64,000 bases of DNA from CAZFZT01 sp964523675 (GTDB taxonomy: Bacteria; Planctomycetota; Phycisphaerae; Phycisphaerales; SM1A02). The stretch is taken from NCBI GenBank assembly GCA_964523675.1, contig CAZFZT010000003.1, forward strand, positions 36,929 through 100,928, read 5' to 3'. The translations under genes and the position numbers were made by a program. Under the pieces are notes generated by a model. It saw nothing but the letters and a program-made list of their open reading frames with translations, was not told the origin of the DNA and searched no databases. This document shows, piece after piece, positions 1-8,530 of this stretch (position 1 is the first letter of the stretch; each line of letters opens with the position of its first letter).

Positions 1-786
1 GGCGGTTTGTTCAGTACGAAGCGAACGCCGTATGAAACGGAGACAGCGTTCTTCTGGGCCAATTGCCGCGTCGGCACCTACAAGCCGCCTGGGCACATGC
101 TGCACATTGCCGAAACGCTGGTTGTCGATCACAACCTGGACCTTCCGCAGCAAGCGAGACTCTTCGCCCTGACCGCCCTTGGCATGGCCGATGCAGCCAT
201 CGCATGCTGGGATACGAAGTACTCTCTTGACATTGACTTGTGGCGTCCAATTGCAGCCATCTGGGAAGCGGATAACGACAACAACCCGCTGACTGAGGCG
301 GACCCGACGTGGCTGTCGCTCACCTTTGATCCGGGTTACGGGGCGCAAGGCGCCTTCACGCCGCCTTTCCCTGCATGGTCCTCCGGGCATGCCACGTTTG
401 GAGCCGTGACGGCAGCGGTCTGGAAGCATTACTTCGGCACCGACAACGTGACGTTCACGATCACGTCGGATGACGCACCAGGCGTCTGGCGAACGTACAA
501 CACGTTCACCGACGCGGCCTTGGAGAACGGCCGAAGCCGGGTGTACTTCGGCGTCCACTTCCAGTGGGACTCTGACGCTGGTTATGAAATCGGCACCGCG
601 CTGGGCGATTACATCAGTGCGAACTTCCTGAGGCGTCTGGGAGACCTGAACGGCGACGGAATGATTAACGTCGCCGATCTGCTGCTGTTGATTGGCAACT
701 GGGGCCTGTCCGGCTCCGGCGACTTGGATTTTGATGGCGTTGTGGGTGTGAGCGATCTGTTGATCTTATTGAATGGCTGGGGTTGA
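1..786 (+). CDS. Vanadium-dependent haloperoxidase/PAP2-like protein with dockerin-like tail (5' partial)
   Basis: The frame is open from the first base, so the N-terminus lies outside the window; the TTG at 7 is not a convincing start. The remaining part has the three-part oxyanion-binding signature of vanadium haloperoxidases and PAP2 phosphatases: a Lys...Arg-Pro segment (TKYSLDIDLWRPIAA, spacing two residues longer than the classical K-x6-RP), the segment PAWSSGHATF, and SRVYFGVHFQWD, an exact SR-x5-H-x3-D. The last ~45 residues are a pair of EF-hand-like loops (DLNGDG..., DLDFDG...) each followed by a Leu-rich helix and ending WG. The same module ends six other proteins here. The family oxidises halides or hydrolyses phosphate esters; which applies cannot be told from sequence. 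It sits just upstream of a CRTAC1-like gene. Confidence 0.85.
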   Translation, partial: GGLFSTKRTPYETETAFFWANCRVGTYKPPGHMLHIAETLVVDHNLDLPQQARLFALTALGMADAAIACWDTKYSLDIDLWRPIAAIWEADNDNNPLTEADPTWLSLTFDPGYGAQGAFTPPFPAWSSGHATFGAVTAAVWKHYFGTDNVTFTITSDDAPGVWRTYNTFTDAALENGRSRVYFGVHFQWDSDAGYEIGTALGDYISANFLRRLGDLNGDGMINVADLLLLIGNWGLSGSGDLDFDGVVGVSDLLILLNGWG

Positions 787-821
787 ACCACCCCATAGTG
801 GAAGGATGTGGAAGGAGCTCC

Positions 822-2552
822 ATGATGAAGATCGCATTGACTGTTGCTGTATGTCCTGTGGCATTGGCGTTCTGTGGCGATGCCTTCGCGCAGATCACGC
901 TGACTGACCAGACGGCGGCAGCCGGCGTTCAGTTCACGCACATACCCAACGCGCTGGCCATTCCAGGGCCGCAGGACTACATGGTCGCCGGAATCGCGGT
1001 CGGCGACTACAACCGCGATGGTTACCCAGACATGTTCTGGGCGGCTGGCGGCATGAGCCCTGATCGGCTGTTCATCAACAATCAGGATGGCACGTTCACA
1101 GATCGCGCCGCTGAATGGGGCGTTGCTGCGGTCCACGCCAACTGCGGCGCATGCGCCGGTGATTACAACAACGATGGCTGGGTTGACATCTACCTCACCA
1201 GCTTCGGGAACGGCAACGACAACCAGGGCCAGGTTGGAAAGAACCGGCTTTATCGCAACAACGGCGACGGAACCTTTACCGACGTCGCCGTCGAAGCAGG
1301 CGTGAATGTTACCGCTACAGTGATCCCCAGCGGGTATGGCTGCTCATTCGGCGATTACGACCTGGACGGTGACCTTGATCTTGCAGTTGCCGCATGGTTC
1401 GTTCCAGCAGCCGGCAATCGCATGTTCAGGAACAACGGCGACGGCACGTTCACCAATGTGACAGGACAAGCTCTCTCGTTCCCGGGAACGACGTGGGGCT
1501 TCCAGACCAATTTTGTTGATATGGATGGCGACGGCTTCCCCGAACTGCTTCTATCCGCAGACTTCGGCAGCAGCCGCTATTACATCAACAACGGAGATGG
1601 CTCGTTCCACGACCACACCGTCGCGTCGAACACCGGTCAGGATCAGAATGGAATGGGCCAGTGTGTAGCGGACTTCAACAACGACGGCCTGTTCGACTGG
1701 TACGTCACCAGCATCTTCCTGGACGTTCCGCAACCCAACTCCGGTACAGGCAACATGCTGTACATGAACCTCGGCAATCATCAGTTTGAGGAAGTCGGCG
1801 TGGCGGCCGGCGTCGTGGATGGCGGTTGGGGATGGGGAACAATCGCCGTCGACCTTGATCATGACACATGGGTGGACATCGTCGAAGTCAACGGTCGTCC
1901 CGGCAACGCGGAGCACAGCTTCGAGCAGGAGTACATCTTCCGTAACAACGGCAACGGCACATTCAGCGAAATGGCGATTGAAGCCGGGCTGACCTATCAG
2001 GCCGAAGGCAAGAGCATTTCCTATATCGATTTCGATCGGGATGGGGATATGGACTTCCTCATCACCTTCAACGGCGACCTCGTGAAGCTCTATCGCAACG
2101 ACTCAAACGGCGGCAACTGGCTGCACCTGACGTTCGACACGCAGAACAACGCGCGGCTTGCGCCGCTGGGTCTTGGTTCCAAAGTCACCGCCACGATCGG
2201 GGGCCAGTCCTATGTCCGTTTCGTGGACAGCGGCCCAAGCTTCCTTGCGACGAGTGAAACCGCAGCGCATTTCGGCCTGGCTGATGCCAAGGTGATTGAT
2301 GAACTGCGCATCGACTGGCCGCGCGGTTACACGACGATCCTGCAGAATGTCGCAGTGAATCAACATCTGACAATCGAATCGCCCGCACTTCTCGATTTCA
2401 ATGCTGACGGGTCAGTTGGCGTTGCAGACCTTCTGATTCTGCTCGGGAAGTGGGGCAACATCAGCGGGAGCGACCTTCGGGCAGATGTCGACAATGATGG
2501 CTCCGTCGGCGTGGCTGATCTCCTGATCCTTCTCGGTGGATGGTCGAGCTAG
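822..2552 (+). CDS. CRTAC1-like FG-GAP/VCBS propeller protein with ASPIC/UnbV domain and dockerin-like tail
   Basis: Start at ATG 822, preceded by GAAGGAG at 811-817 and followed by a signal peptide (MMKIALTVAVCPVALAFC...AFA). An upstream in-frame TTG at 783 lacks this. The body has repeated Ca-binding loops of the type DYNRDGYPDMFW and DYNNDGWVDIYLTSFG, each followed by a blade ending RLYRNNGDGTFTDV, as in FG-GAP/VCBS beta-propellers. The ASPIC/UnbV domain follows (about residues 440-520, ending IDWPRGYTTILQNV), then a paired EF-hand dockerin-like tail. It is a secreted, probably Ca-binding protein of unknown role, 576 residues. It is a paralogue of the three tandem genes at 11348-16701 and lies 36 bases after the haloperoxidase gene. 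Confidence 0.88.
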   Translation: MMKIALTVAVCPVALAFCGDAFAQITLTDQTAAAGVQFTHIPNALAIPGPQDYMVAGIAVGDYNRDGYPDMFWAAGGMSPDRLFINNQDGTFTDRAAEWGVAAVHANCGACAGDYNNDGWVDIYLTSFGNGNDNQGQVGKNRLYRNNGDGTFTDVAVEAGVNVTATVIPSGYGCSFGDYDLDGDLDLAVAAWFVPAAGNRMFRNNGDGTFTNVTGQALSFPGTTWGFQTNFVDMDGDGFPELLLSADFGSSRYYINNGDGSFHDHTVASNTGQDQNGMGQCVADFNNDGLFDWYVTSIFLDVPQPNSGTGNMLYMNLGNHQFEEVGVAAGVVDGGWGWGTIAVDLDHDTWVDIVEVNGRPGNAEHSFEQEYIFRNNGNGTFSEMAIEAGLTYQAEGKSISYIDFDRDGDMDFLITFNGDLVKLYRNDSNGGNWLHLTFDTQNNARLAPLGLGSKVTATIGGQSYVRFVDSGPSFLATSETAAHFGLADAKVIDELRIDWPRGYTTILQNVAVNQHLTIESPALLDFNADGSVGVADLLILLGKWGNISGSDLRADVDNDGSVGVADLLILLGGWSS

Positions 2553-2827
2553 ATTCGCTGACGCTGCTCCTCCATAGAAGACGGACCTGAGCTTTCATGG
2601 CGCGATCTTGAGGTATTGAGCGTGTCGACGCATTCCCAAACTACCGATACTTGCCATCCTGCGCGCCTGAGTGCGCGGAGCGCGCGCTGATCACGTTTAA
2701 CATTGCCTTCGCGTGTTGCGCGCCAGAACTCTGCATTCGTCTTCGGAGTGACGCTGCCGTATCGGCAACGGTGCATGTGCCAGTAGCAACCGTGGGCATG
2801 AACCGATGCGTCGGCGGAGCGGCGCAA
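2549..2827 (-). pseudogene. Remnant of a Vsr-type very short patch repair endonuclease
   Basis: This frame contains VHAHGCYWHMHRCRYGSVT, then PKTNAEFWRATREGNVKRD and ALRRAGWQVSVVWEC. These match in order the HGCFWH, PKTN..FW, N..RD and GW.V..VWECE blocks of Vsr mismatch endonucleases. The N-terminal half of the family (about 55-60 residues, including the catalytic Asp before HGCFWH) is absent: the frame begins with a TTG only ten codons before HGCYWH, and neighbouring frames do not supply it. After WEC the sequence no longer resembles the family. I read it as a decayed, truncated copy. No Dcm-like methyltransferase is nearby. It overlaps the end of the upstream gene by 4 bases. Confidence 0.65.
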
Positions 2828-2850
2828 GTGCCGTCGTCAGCGGGGGTTGG

Positions 2851-2886
2851 GGGAATCGGCGGCTTATGGGGAATCGGCGGCTTATG
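2851..2886. repeat. Perfect 18-bp tandem duplication
   Basis: Two perfect copies of GGGAATCGGCGGCTTATG lie back to back, just beyond the truncated end of the vsr remnant. This may mark a slippage or deletion endpoint connected with the loss of the 5' half of vsr. Confidence 0.9.
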
Positions 2887-3152
2887 AAGCCCGTTGAGGT
2901 GCGCCCGCAAACTCAAACCATCTGGGGGCTCCGAACGCGCCTTTGTTGCGGCATCACCGGTGCGCGCCGGAAAATGCGGGTATCACATGTGTGCCGCTTG
3001 ATCCTGGGGCAGAACCCGCTGCCGCGCACCTGCGGGAGCCGCGCTTCGCCGCGTCGCCATGCCGCCTTCATTGGCTGCACAGGTCCCCCAGATCGACCGC
3101 GATCGGCGAGTTCTCGTTGAGATTCTGCCTTGATACGGCCGATATTGGCTGT

Positions 3153-3431
3153 ATGAGCGTCATCGGCTCACCCATTGAGACCTCGCTCGTGCAGGCCGCG
3201 CAGGCCCAGCAGGTGGCGGCGAAGGACCGGGACCGCGAGAAGGCGTCCAAGGAATCCGCTGCGCGGCGCTTTCAGGACATCATCGACCTGCGCGTGGCAG
3301 GCGTCGAAGGCGCCCAGGCCCCGCGCCAGGTGCCGGCGAATGACTCGCAGCAGTCCGAATCCGAGCACCGGTCACACGACCACAGCGGTCAGTCCAAACA
3401 GGACCAACCGCGCGTCGATGTGCAGGCGTGA
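3153..3431 (+). CDS. Small hydrophilic protein of unknown function
   Basis: 92 residues from ATG 3153 (MSVIGSPIETSLVQAAQAQQ...); the frame is open further upstream but without a good start. The N-terminal half is Ala/Gln-rich and probably helical (VQAAQAQQVAAKDRDREKAS). Then come RRFQDIIDLRVAGVEGAQAP and an acidic, Ser/Gln/His-rich end. I recall short planctomycete proteins of the pattern QAAQAQQ...RRFQDLVDLRVAGVE, but assign no function. The last 15 bases fall inside the 55-mer duplicated on both sides of the N gap, so the true C-terminus could differ from the one shown. Confidence 0.6.
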   Translation: MSVIGSPIETSLVQAAQAQQVAAKDRDREKASKESAARRFQDIIDLRVAGVEGAQAPRQVPANDSQQSESEHRSHDHSGQSKQDQPRVDVQA

Positions 3432-3471
3432 GAGCGACAGGGCCACAAGTCCACAGGGCCACAAGTCCACA
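3417..3471. repeat. 55-bp copy, left side of assembly gap
   Basis: This 55-base segment is identical to 3572-3626 on the other side of the N run. It contains the octamer-based motif family (CCACAAGTCCACAGGG, reverse complement of CTGTGGACTTGTGG) also found at 8491 and 34011. Either the contigs end at the same 55-mer or the repeat array continues through the gap. Confidence 0.95.
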
Positions 3472-3571
3472 NNNNNNNNNNNNNNNNNNNNNNNNNNNNN
3501 NNNNNNNNNNNNNNNNNNNNNNNNNNNNNNNNNNNNNNNNNNNNNNNNNNNNNNNNNNNNNNNNNNNNNNN
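3472..3571. other. Assembly gap (100 N)
   Basis: Exactly 100 unknown bases, a common default length for a scaffold gap of unknown size. Any frame drawn through this interval is meaningless. Confidence 0.99.
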
Positions 3572-3626
3572 GATGTGCAGGCGTGAGAGCGACAGGGCCA
3601 CAAGTCCACAGGGCCACAAGTCCACA
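3572..3626. repeat. 55-bp copy, right side of assembly gap
   Basis: Exact duplicate of 3417-3471. It is followed directly by further octamer-type repeats (CCACAGGTCCACTGG) up to about 3640, just beyond the 3' end of the beta-helix gene on the minus strand. Confidence 0.95.
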
Positions 3627-3645
3627 GGTCCACTGGCCTCTCTCC

Positions 3646-5193
3646 TTACCCCCAATTCGCGAGCAGAAGGAGCAGGTCCTGTACGCTGACTGCGCAGTTG
3701 CCATCAACGTCTGCGGGGCAGTTGTTGCAATCTCCGCAGCTGCCCCATTCACTGAGCAGAATCAGGATATCGGAGACACCAACAGAGCCGTCGTCATCAA
3801 GATCGCCTGGACTCTCAGGCGTATCGGCATCAGACTCGAACGCACCAATATCGGGTAATGCGAAGGAGTCACTGTTTCCATCGATCGGCCGCGCCGCGCC
3901 TCGCTGGTCGAGTAGTGGAAACGACAGCGGGTCGGCGGCATCGACAGCGGGGCTTCCTTTGAGCAGCGCGTGGGTATGCGTGTAACCTCCGTTATCCTGA
4001 AGCGGTCCGAGCATGGGATTCACGTTGAGGAGATTGCCGGTTGTGACGCCGCTCAATCCGAGGCCGGCCGCATTCCCGATCAGGTTGTACCCAAGCGAGT
4101 TGAAGGTGCCGCTGGCGTCAAAGGAGCCATTGCCTGCGACGATGGTGTTATGCAGGTTGATCGTGCCGCCGAAGCGCTGGAGGCCGCCTGCTGAATTGCC
4201 GGCGACGGTGCAGTTGGTCAAAGTAACAGTGCCGCCGCCGTTTCCTGCGCGGATGGCAGCGATCAGCGTATTGCCGCTGAGCGTGCAGTTTTCCATAGTG
4301 ACGTTTGTTCCAGCGCCGTTGGTCGTGAGCACACCAGAGTTGCCCTTGAAGGTGGTGCGAGTTGCGGTGAGGGTGGGATTGAAGGGCGGGTTGAGTAGAA
4401 TGGGGTCGATCGAGCCGGAATTGCTTTCGACCATGCAGTCGATCAAATGAAGCGTGCCGCGAAGGTGCGCCACAGCTCCGCCATTGGGAGCGGAGTTGTT
4501 CTTGATAAGGGTGCGTTCAAGCGTGGCGGCCTGGCCGAGATCGATCCACATCGCCCCACCATTGCCGAATGGCGCGGTGACTGAGTTGCCGATCAGGGCC
4601 GAGTCTTTGATTGTGGTGGGGCCTGAAACGAGAATGCCACCGGCGAAATCAGACGCCGAGCAGTTGGTGACGACGACGTTCTCCAACGTGAGTGAGCCGC
4701 TGGAGGAGACGGCAATGCCGCTCCCAACCGAACCACTCGTGCCGGGCCCGGAAAAGCCCCATGCCCGACCATTGCGAACGGTCAGGTCTCGCAGAATGAG
4801 CGTCGCCGTTGAGATCGGGGCCACGTGGAACACGCGGTTGATGAAGTTGGCGTCGATGATGGTCTGCTCCGGCCCGATGCCCGAGATCGTCACCTGGCCA
4901 AAGTTGATGTCAAGGTCGCCTGAGAGCGCTCCGTCATCGTTGCCGCCGAGCGAGAGCGTGTACACGCCCTCGCCAAGCAGGATTTCGACATCGTCGTCAA
5001 GATAACCGGTTGAGGCGATGACCGCCTCTCGCAATGTACAGCTTTCGACATTACAGGCCCCGTCATTGCCGTCCGCCGTCGTGTTGACGATAAGGACAAC
5101 GTCCCCTTTGGCGGCGGCCACGACCAACGGGAGGACCGTCAGAATGGCATACATCCAGGTTTGATGACTTCGCGATCGGTACTTCATTGGCAT
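3646..5193 (-). CDS. Secreted right-handed beta-helix protein with CSLREAV-type N-terminus and dockerin-like tail
   Basis: 515 residues. The start at 5193 is supported by GAGGAGG five bases upstream. A signal peptide (YAILTVLPLVVAAAKG) is followed by NTTADGNDGACNVESCTLRE, the segment that opens many planctomycete and chlamydial polymorphic beta-helix proteins (CSLREA type). The middle has repeating short beta-strand turns with Asn/Ser/Gly ladders (LRDLTVRNGRA, LENVVVTNCSAS, MENCTLSGNTLIA, LTNCTVAGNSAGG), as in parallel beta-helices. It then has an Asp/Gly segment (LLDQRGAARPIDG, choice-of-anchor Q-like) and the paired EF-hand tail (DLDDDGSVGVSDIL, DVDGNCAVSVQDLL). It is probably extracellular; the substrate or adhesive role is unknown. 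It is divergent from the ECF sigma gene. Confidence 0.85.
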   Translation of the reverse strand: MPMKYRSRSHQTWMYAILTVLPLVVAAAKGDVVLIVNTTADGNDGACNVESCTLREAVIASTGYLDDDVEILLGEGVYTLSLGGNDDGALSGDLDINFGQVTISGIGPEQTIIDANFINRVFHVAPISTATLILRDLTVRNGRAWGFSGPGTSGSVGSGIAVSSSGSLTLENVVVTNCSASDFAGGILVSGPTTIKDSALIGNSVTAPFGNGGAMWIDLGQAATLERTLIKNNSAPNGGAVAHLRGTLHLIDCMVESNSGSIDPILLNPPFNPTLTATRTTFKGNSGVLTTNGAGTNVTMENCTLSGNTLIAAIRAGNGGGTVTLTNCTVAGNSAGGLQRFGGTINLHNTIVAGNGSFDASGTFNSLGYNLIGNAAGLGLSGVTTGNLLNVNPMLGPLQDNGGYTHTHALLKGSPAVDAADPLSFPLLDQRGAARPIDGNSDSFALPDIGAFESDADTPESPGDLDDDGSVGVSDILILLSEWGSCGDCNNCPADVDGNCAVSVQDLLLLLANWG

Positions 5194-5263
5194 GTCCTCC
5201 TCTCGAGATGGTGTCTTTTTTGTGGGACGCCTGTTGAGCGCTCCAATGAAATAGGCGAGAATG

Positions 5264-5290
5264 AACCGGAACCTCCCCGGTTTTTTTCTT
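5264..5290 (+). terminator. Terminator-like hairpin with T-tract directly before the ECF sigma gene
   Basis: AACCGG (5264-5269) pairs with CCGGTT (5277-5282) around a 7-base loop, and T7 runs over 5281-5287. It reads as a rho-independent terminator on the plus strand, only 15 bases before the sigma-factor ATG. No plus-strand gene lies just upstream, so it would sit in the sigma gene's own leader, or end a transcript antisense to the beta-helix gene. The stem is only 6 bp, so confidence is moderate. Confidence 0.5.
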
Positions 5291-5302
5291 TCGGCTGCTT
5301 AA

Positions 5303-5878
5303 ATGCCCATGGATGATGAGAATGGCGAACCTGTGCATGCCGATGCTCTGCGGGCAAACGGCTCTGGTGACACCGCTACGCTGCTCGCCCTGCTCTACGA
5401 TGAGTTGCGCGAACTGGCAGGCGAGTATCTCCGGCATGAGCCGAGCAGCGGCGCGGGGCACACGCTGCAGCCCACCGCGTTGGTTCACGAGGCCTACCTG
5501 CGCCTTGAGAAGCTTGAGCACGTGCAGTGGCGCGATCCCATGCACTTTCGCATCGCAGCGGCCGGTGTGATTCGGCGGGTTCTGGTCGATCATGCCCGGG
5601 CCAAACGAACGCTCAAACGCGGCGGAAAGCGCAAGCGCATCACGCTTGCCGAACTCAGCGCGCCGATCAACGACGCCGGCCTCGATGTATTGGAACTTGA
5701 TGAAGCCCTGGTGCGCCTGCGCGAACTCGCCGAACGAAAGGCACAAGTCGTGGAACTCCGCTTCTTCGGCGGATTGACCATCGACGAGACCGCCGCTGCC
5801 CTCGGCATAGGGACGACGACCGTGGAAGACGACTGGGCGTTTGCTCGCGCCTGGCTGCGGCGCGAACTCGGAGGTTGA
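5303..5878 (+). CDS. ECF-type RNA polymerase sigma factor (TIGR02999-like)
   Basis: 191 residues. Region 2 holds LLALLYDELRELAGEYLRHE and GHTLQPTALVHEAYLRLEKL, then FRIAAAGVIRRVLVDHARAK, the pattern of the TIGR02999 group of ECF sigma factors abundant in Planctomycetes. Region 4 (RKAQVVELRFFGGLTIDETA...LGIGTTTVEDDWAFARAWLR) is a helix-turn-helix that should read the -35 element. No Shine-Dalgarno sequence is visible before ATG 5303 or the in-frame ATG 5309. The kinase gene begins 3 bases after its stop, so the two are probably co-transcribed, and the kinase is the obvious candidate regulator. No anti-sigma factor is present. Confidence 0.88.
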   Translation: MPMDDENGEPVHADALRANGSGDTATLLALLYDELRELAGEYLRHEPSSGAGHTLQPTALVHEAYLRLEKLEHVQWRDPMHFRIAAAGVIRRVLVDHARAKRTLKRGGKRKRITLAELSAPINDAGLDVLELDEALVRLRELAERKAQVVELRFFGGLTIDETAAALGIGTTTVEDDWAFARAWLRRELGG

Positions 5879-5881
5879 ATC

Positions 5882-8479
5882 ATGCCCGATAATCGTCACC
5901 ACCAGTCCGAAACGCCTCCTCCAGGTTCGCGCACTGCCCATGACTTATCGCCGAGCCGATTCGAGCAGATTGAAGAGATATTCCAGATCGCGCGCCGCCT
6001 GCCGCAAGGCAAGCGAGACGCCTATCTTGCGATGCGGTGCGACTCAGATGATGCCATGCGCAGCGAGGTTGAATCGCTTCTCGCCCAACTTGACAAGGAA
6101 CGGACGAGCGAGTTTCTTGCGGAATCCGCGATCAGTGACAGACTTACCCTTGAAGACTTTGCCCGTTCACAAGCAAGGCATGAGCCGTTGCCCAACCGGA
6201 TCGGCCACTACCGGATCCACCAGCGCATCGGAGAAGGCGGCATGGGCGTTGTGTACCTTGCGGAACAGGAATCGACGGGACGCAAGGTCGCACTCAAGGT
6301 AATCGGATGCGCGTTCGGCACACCTCCTGCTTCGCTGCTTCGTCGATTCGAGCATGAAGCCCGATTGCTTGGGCGGCTCCGTCATCCCGGCATTGCGCAA
6401 GTGTACGAAGCCGGCGTTCACGAATCCGATTCGGGGAGACTTACTCCGTTCATCGCCATGGAACTGGTCGACGGCGAACCGATCACCGAGTACGCGATGA
6501 AGCACGAGCTTTCACATGATGATCGTCTCTCGCTTCTGGTGCGCGTGTGCCGCGCTGTGCAGCACGCGCATCAGAGCGGCGTGATTCATCGTGATCTGAA
6601 GCCGGCGAACGTGCTGGTTGACAACGGAAACCCAAAGATTGTCGATTTCGGGATCGCCCGGCAGACCGATTCAGAAGTGGACGTGCGAGACACCGCGGCT
6701 CGAACACAGGCAGGTGCGATGCTCGGCACGCTGCTGTACATGAGTCCCGAGCAGGCGTCGGGCAACTCGGTGAACGTGGACACTCGCACTGACGTGTATG
6801 CGCTCGGTACGCTGCTATATGAATTGCTGGCGGGCCGGCCGCCACATGATCTGGAGGGTCTCAAGGTTCATGAACAAGTGCGCGTGATTTGCGAGTGTGA
6901 GCCCGCGCGCCTTGGAGCGATTGATCGCAGGTGGCGTGGCGAACTTTCAGTGATTGCGGGCAAAGCGTTGGCGAAGGAACCGGAGCAGCGCTACGGTTCG
7001 GCGGAAGAACTCGCTCGGGACATTGAGCGTTTCATGCACAACGAACCGATCCTCGCCCATCCACCGAGCGCGGTGTATCAATTTCGCAAGTTTGCTCGGC
7101 GAAATCGGTCTTTGGTGTTTGCGGGATGCGCCACCGTGATCATCCTTTTCGCAGCCACGGTGTTCTCGGCGCGTCAGGCACGCCGAGCAACCGAACACCA
7201 GCAGGTAGCGGAATCGCACTTCGCTGATGCGAACGAGTTGGCGCGAACACTGCTCTTTGATATTGACGCCTCGCTTGTGAATGTCTCCGGAGCACTGCCC
7301 GCACGACGACTGCTGGTGGAGCGCGGCCTGGCGTACCTCGACAAGGTGCGCCTCGGCGGAAGTGCGGATCCGTCGCTGCTCATGGACGTTGCAGCGGGAT
7401 ATGTGTTGATCGGCGACGTACAGGGTGACCTGCAACGGCCGAACCTGGGCGACTACGACGGCGCGCTGGCGAGTTACCGTACAGCTGTTGCAGTGCTCGA
7501 GGAGAATCTTCATGAGTTTCCGAGCGAGGCGCGGCCGACGCTGTTTCTCGCGCTCAACAAGATTGGTGATCAACTCGCGCATCGCAACGATCCCGTGGGA
7601 GCGATCGAGGTGTACACGCGATCACTCTCACTAGCGATCGAAATGGCCGACCTTGACGGCGAGGCGACAGCGCACGAGCGCCTGGCGAATCAGTATGGCG
7701 CACTCGGCCGACCTGCTCTCCAACAGCATCACCGCGACCGCTACGAGACGATCACACTTGAAGCGATCGATCGCGACCCGACGAACCTTTCGCTTCGCCG
7801 AAACATGGCGGTTTCACACTTCAAACGTGGCATGGCGCTGCTTCACGAACAACCGGCCGATGCGCTCGATCGCTTTCAACGTTACCTTGTGATCGTCGAG
7901 GAACTTGCTGCCGCCCGCCCCGATGATGCGGTGTATCAGCGCGATGTCGCGATCGGAGCGCAGCGCGTCGGCAACGCGCTTGAAGCACTCGGCCGGCGCG
8001 ATGAAGCGTTGGCCTTCTATGAGCGCGAACTGGCGATCCTGGAGCGGCTCGTGGCCGGTGATCCTGAAAACTACCAGGCACGTGCTGGACGCGCCGCACC
8101 ATGTTGCAAGATTGGCGAACATTACCTCGCGCGCGGCGAGTTCGATTCGGCCATGACTTATTTTGAGCGTTATCTGGAGATTGCCGAATCATGCGCGATA
8201 TCGAATCCAGCCGATGCTGCGATGCAGCGCGAGGTCGGCGTAGCGCAATACAAGATGATGGAGTGGCACGCAGGTCGGGCCGATGATGACACCCTGCCGC
8301 GCGAGACCCGCCGCAAACATGCTGAACAAGCTGTCCAGTGGATCGAGCGCTGCCGAACGCACTTCCTGTCAATGCGCGAGAGCGACCTGCTGCCTCCATC
8401 CGACGCTGAACTTCCTGAGGTGCTGGAAACCGACTTGGCAAGCCGACGCGAGGCAGCCGGCCACCTTGCCCAAGATTGA
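5882..8479 (+). CDS. Membrane Ser/Thr protein kinase with C-terminal TPR region
   Basis: 865 residues. Residues 1-105 form a helical N-terminal part typical of planctomycete kinases paired with ECF sigma factors (FEQIEEIFQIARRLPQGKRD). The kinase domain spans about 110-385: glycine loop GEGGMGVV, ATP lysine in VALKV (K139), catalytic HRDLKPANV (D238), DFG at 255-257, and MSPEQ. All catalytic residues are present, so it should be active. One transmembrane helix lies at about 410-430 (LVFAGCATVIILFAATVFSA). The C-terminal ~430 residues are TPR-like helical pairs (YDGALASYRTAVAVLEENL, RDEALAFYERELAILERL), expected outside the cytoplasm and likely to sense or bind a partner. It lies 3 bases after the ECF sigma gene. 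Confidence 0.9.
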   Translation: MPDNRHHQSETPPPGSRTAHDLSPSRFEQIEEIFQIARRLPQGKRDAYLAMRCDSDDAMRSEVESLLAQLDKERTSEFLAESAISDRLTLEDFARSQARHEPLPNRIGHYRIHQRIGEGGMGVVYLAEQESTGRKVALKVIGCAFGTPPASLLRRFEHEARLLGRLRHPGIAQVYEAGVHESDSGRLTPFIAMELVDGEPITEYAMKHELSHDDRLSLLVRVCRAVQHAHQSGVIHRDLKPANVLVDNGNPKIVDFGIARQTDSEVDVRDTAARTQAGAMLGTLLYMSPEQASGNSVNVDTRTDVYALGTLLYELLAGRPPHDLEGLKVHEQVRVICECEPARLGAIDRRWRGELSVIAGKALAKEPEQRYGSAEELARDIERFMHNEPILAHPPSAVYQFRKFARRNRSLVFAGCATVIILFAATVFSARQARRATEHQQVAESHFADANELARTLLFDIDASLVNVSGALPARRLLVERGLAYLDKVRLGGSADPSLLMDVAAGYVLIGDVQGDLQRPNLGDYDGALASYRTAVAVLEENLHEFPSEARPTLFLALNKIGDQLAHRNDPVGAIEVYTRSLSLAIEMADLDGEATAHERLANQYGALGRPALQQHHRDRYETITLEAIDRDPTNLSLRRNMAVSHFKRGMALLHEQPADALDRFQRYLVIVEELAAARPDDAVYQRDVAIGAQRVGNALEALGRRDEALAFYERELAILERLVAGDPENYQARAGRAAPCCKIGEHYLARGEFDSAMTYFERYLEIAESCAISNPADAAMQREVGVAQYKMMEWHAGRADDDTLPRETRRKHAEQAVQWIERCRTHFLSMRESDLLPPSDAELPEVLETDLASRREAAGHLAQD

Positions 8480-8490
8480 ATTGATTCGAC

Positions 8491-8512
8491 CTGTGGATCT
8501 GTGGATTCGTGC
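8491..8512. repeat. Short CTGTGGAT octamer repeat
   Basis: Two imperfect octamers (CTGTGGAT, CTGTGGAT/TCG) immediately follow the kinase stop. They belong to the same GTGGAC(C/T)T family as the repeats at 3425-3640 and 34011-34060. Confidence 0.6.
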
Positions 8513-8530
8513 AGTTGTGACTTTCGGACT

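Noticed and set aside
3175..3858. Frame running through the N gap
   Set aside because: It contains undetermined residues and consists of repeat-encoded VDLW- or TSPQ-type peptides; an artefact of the gap and octamers.
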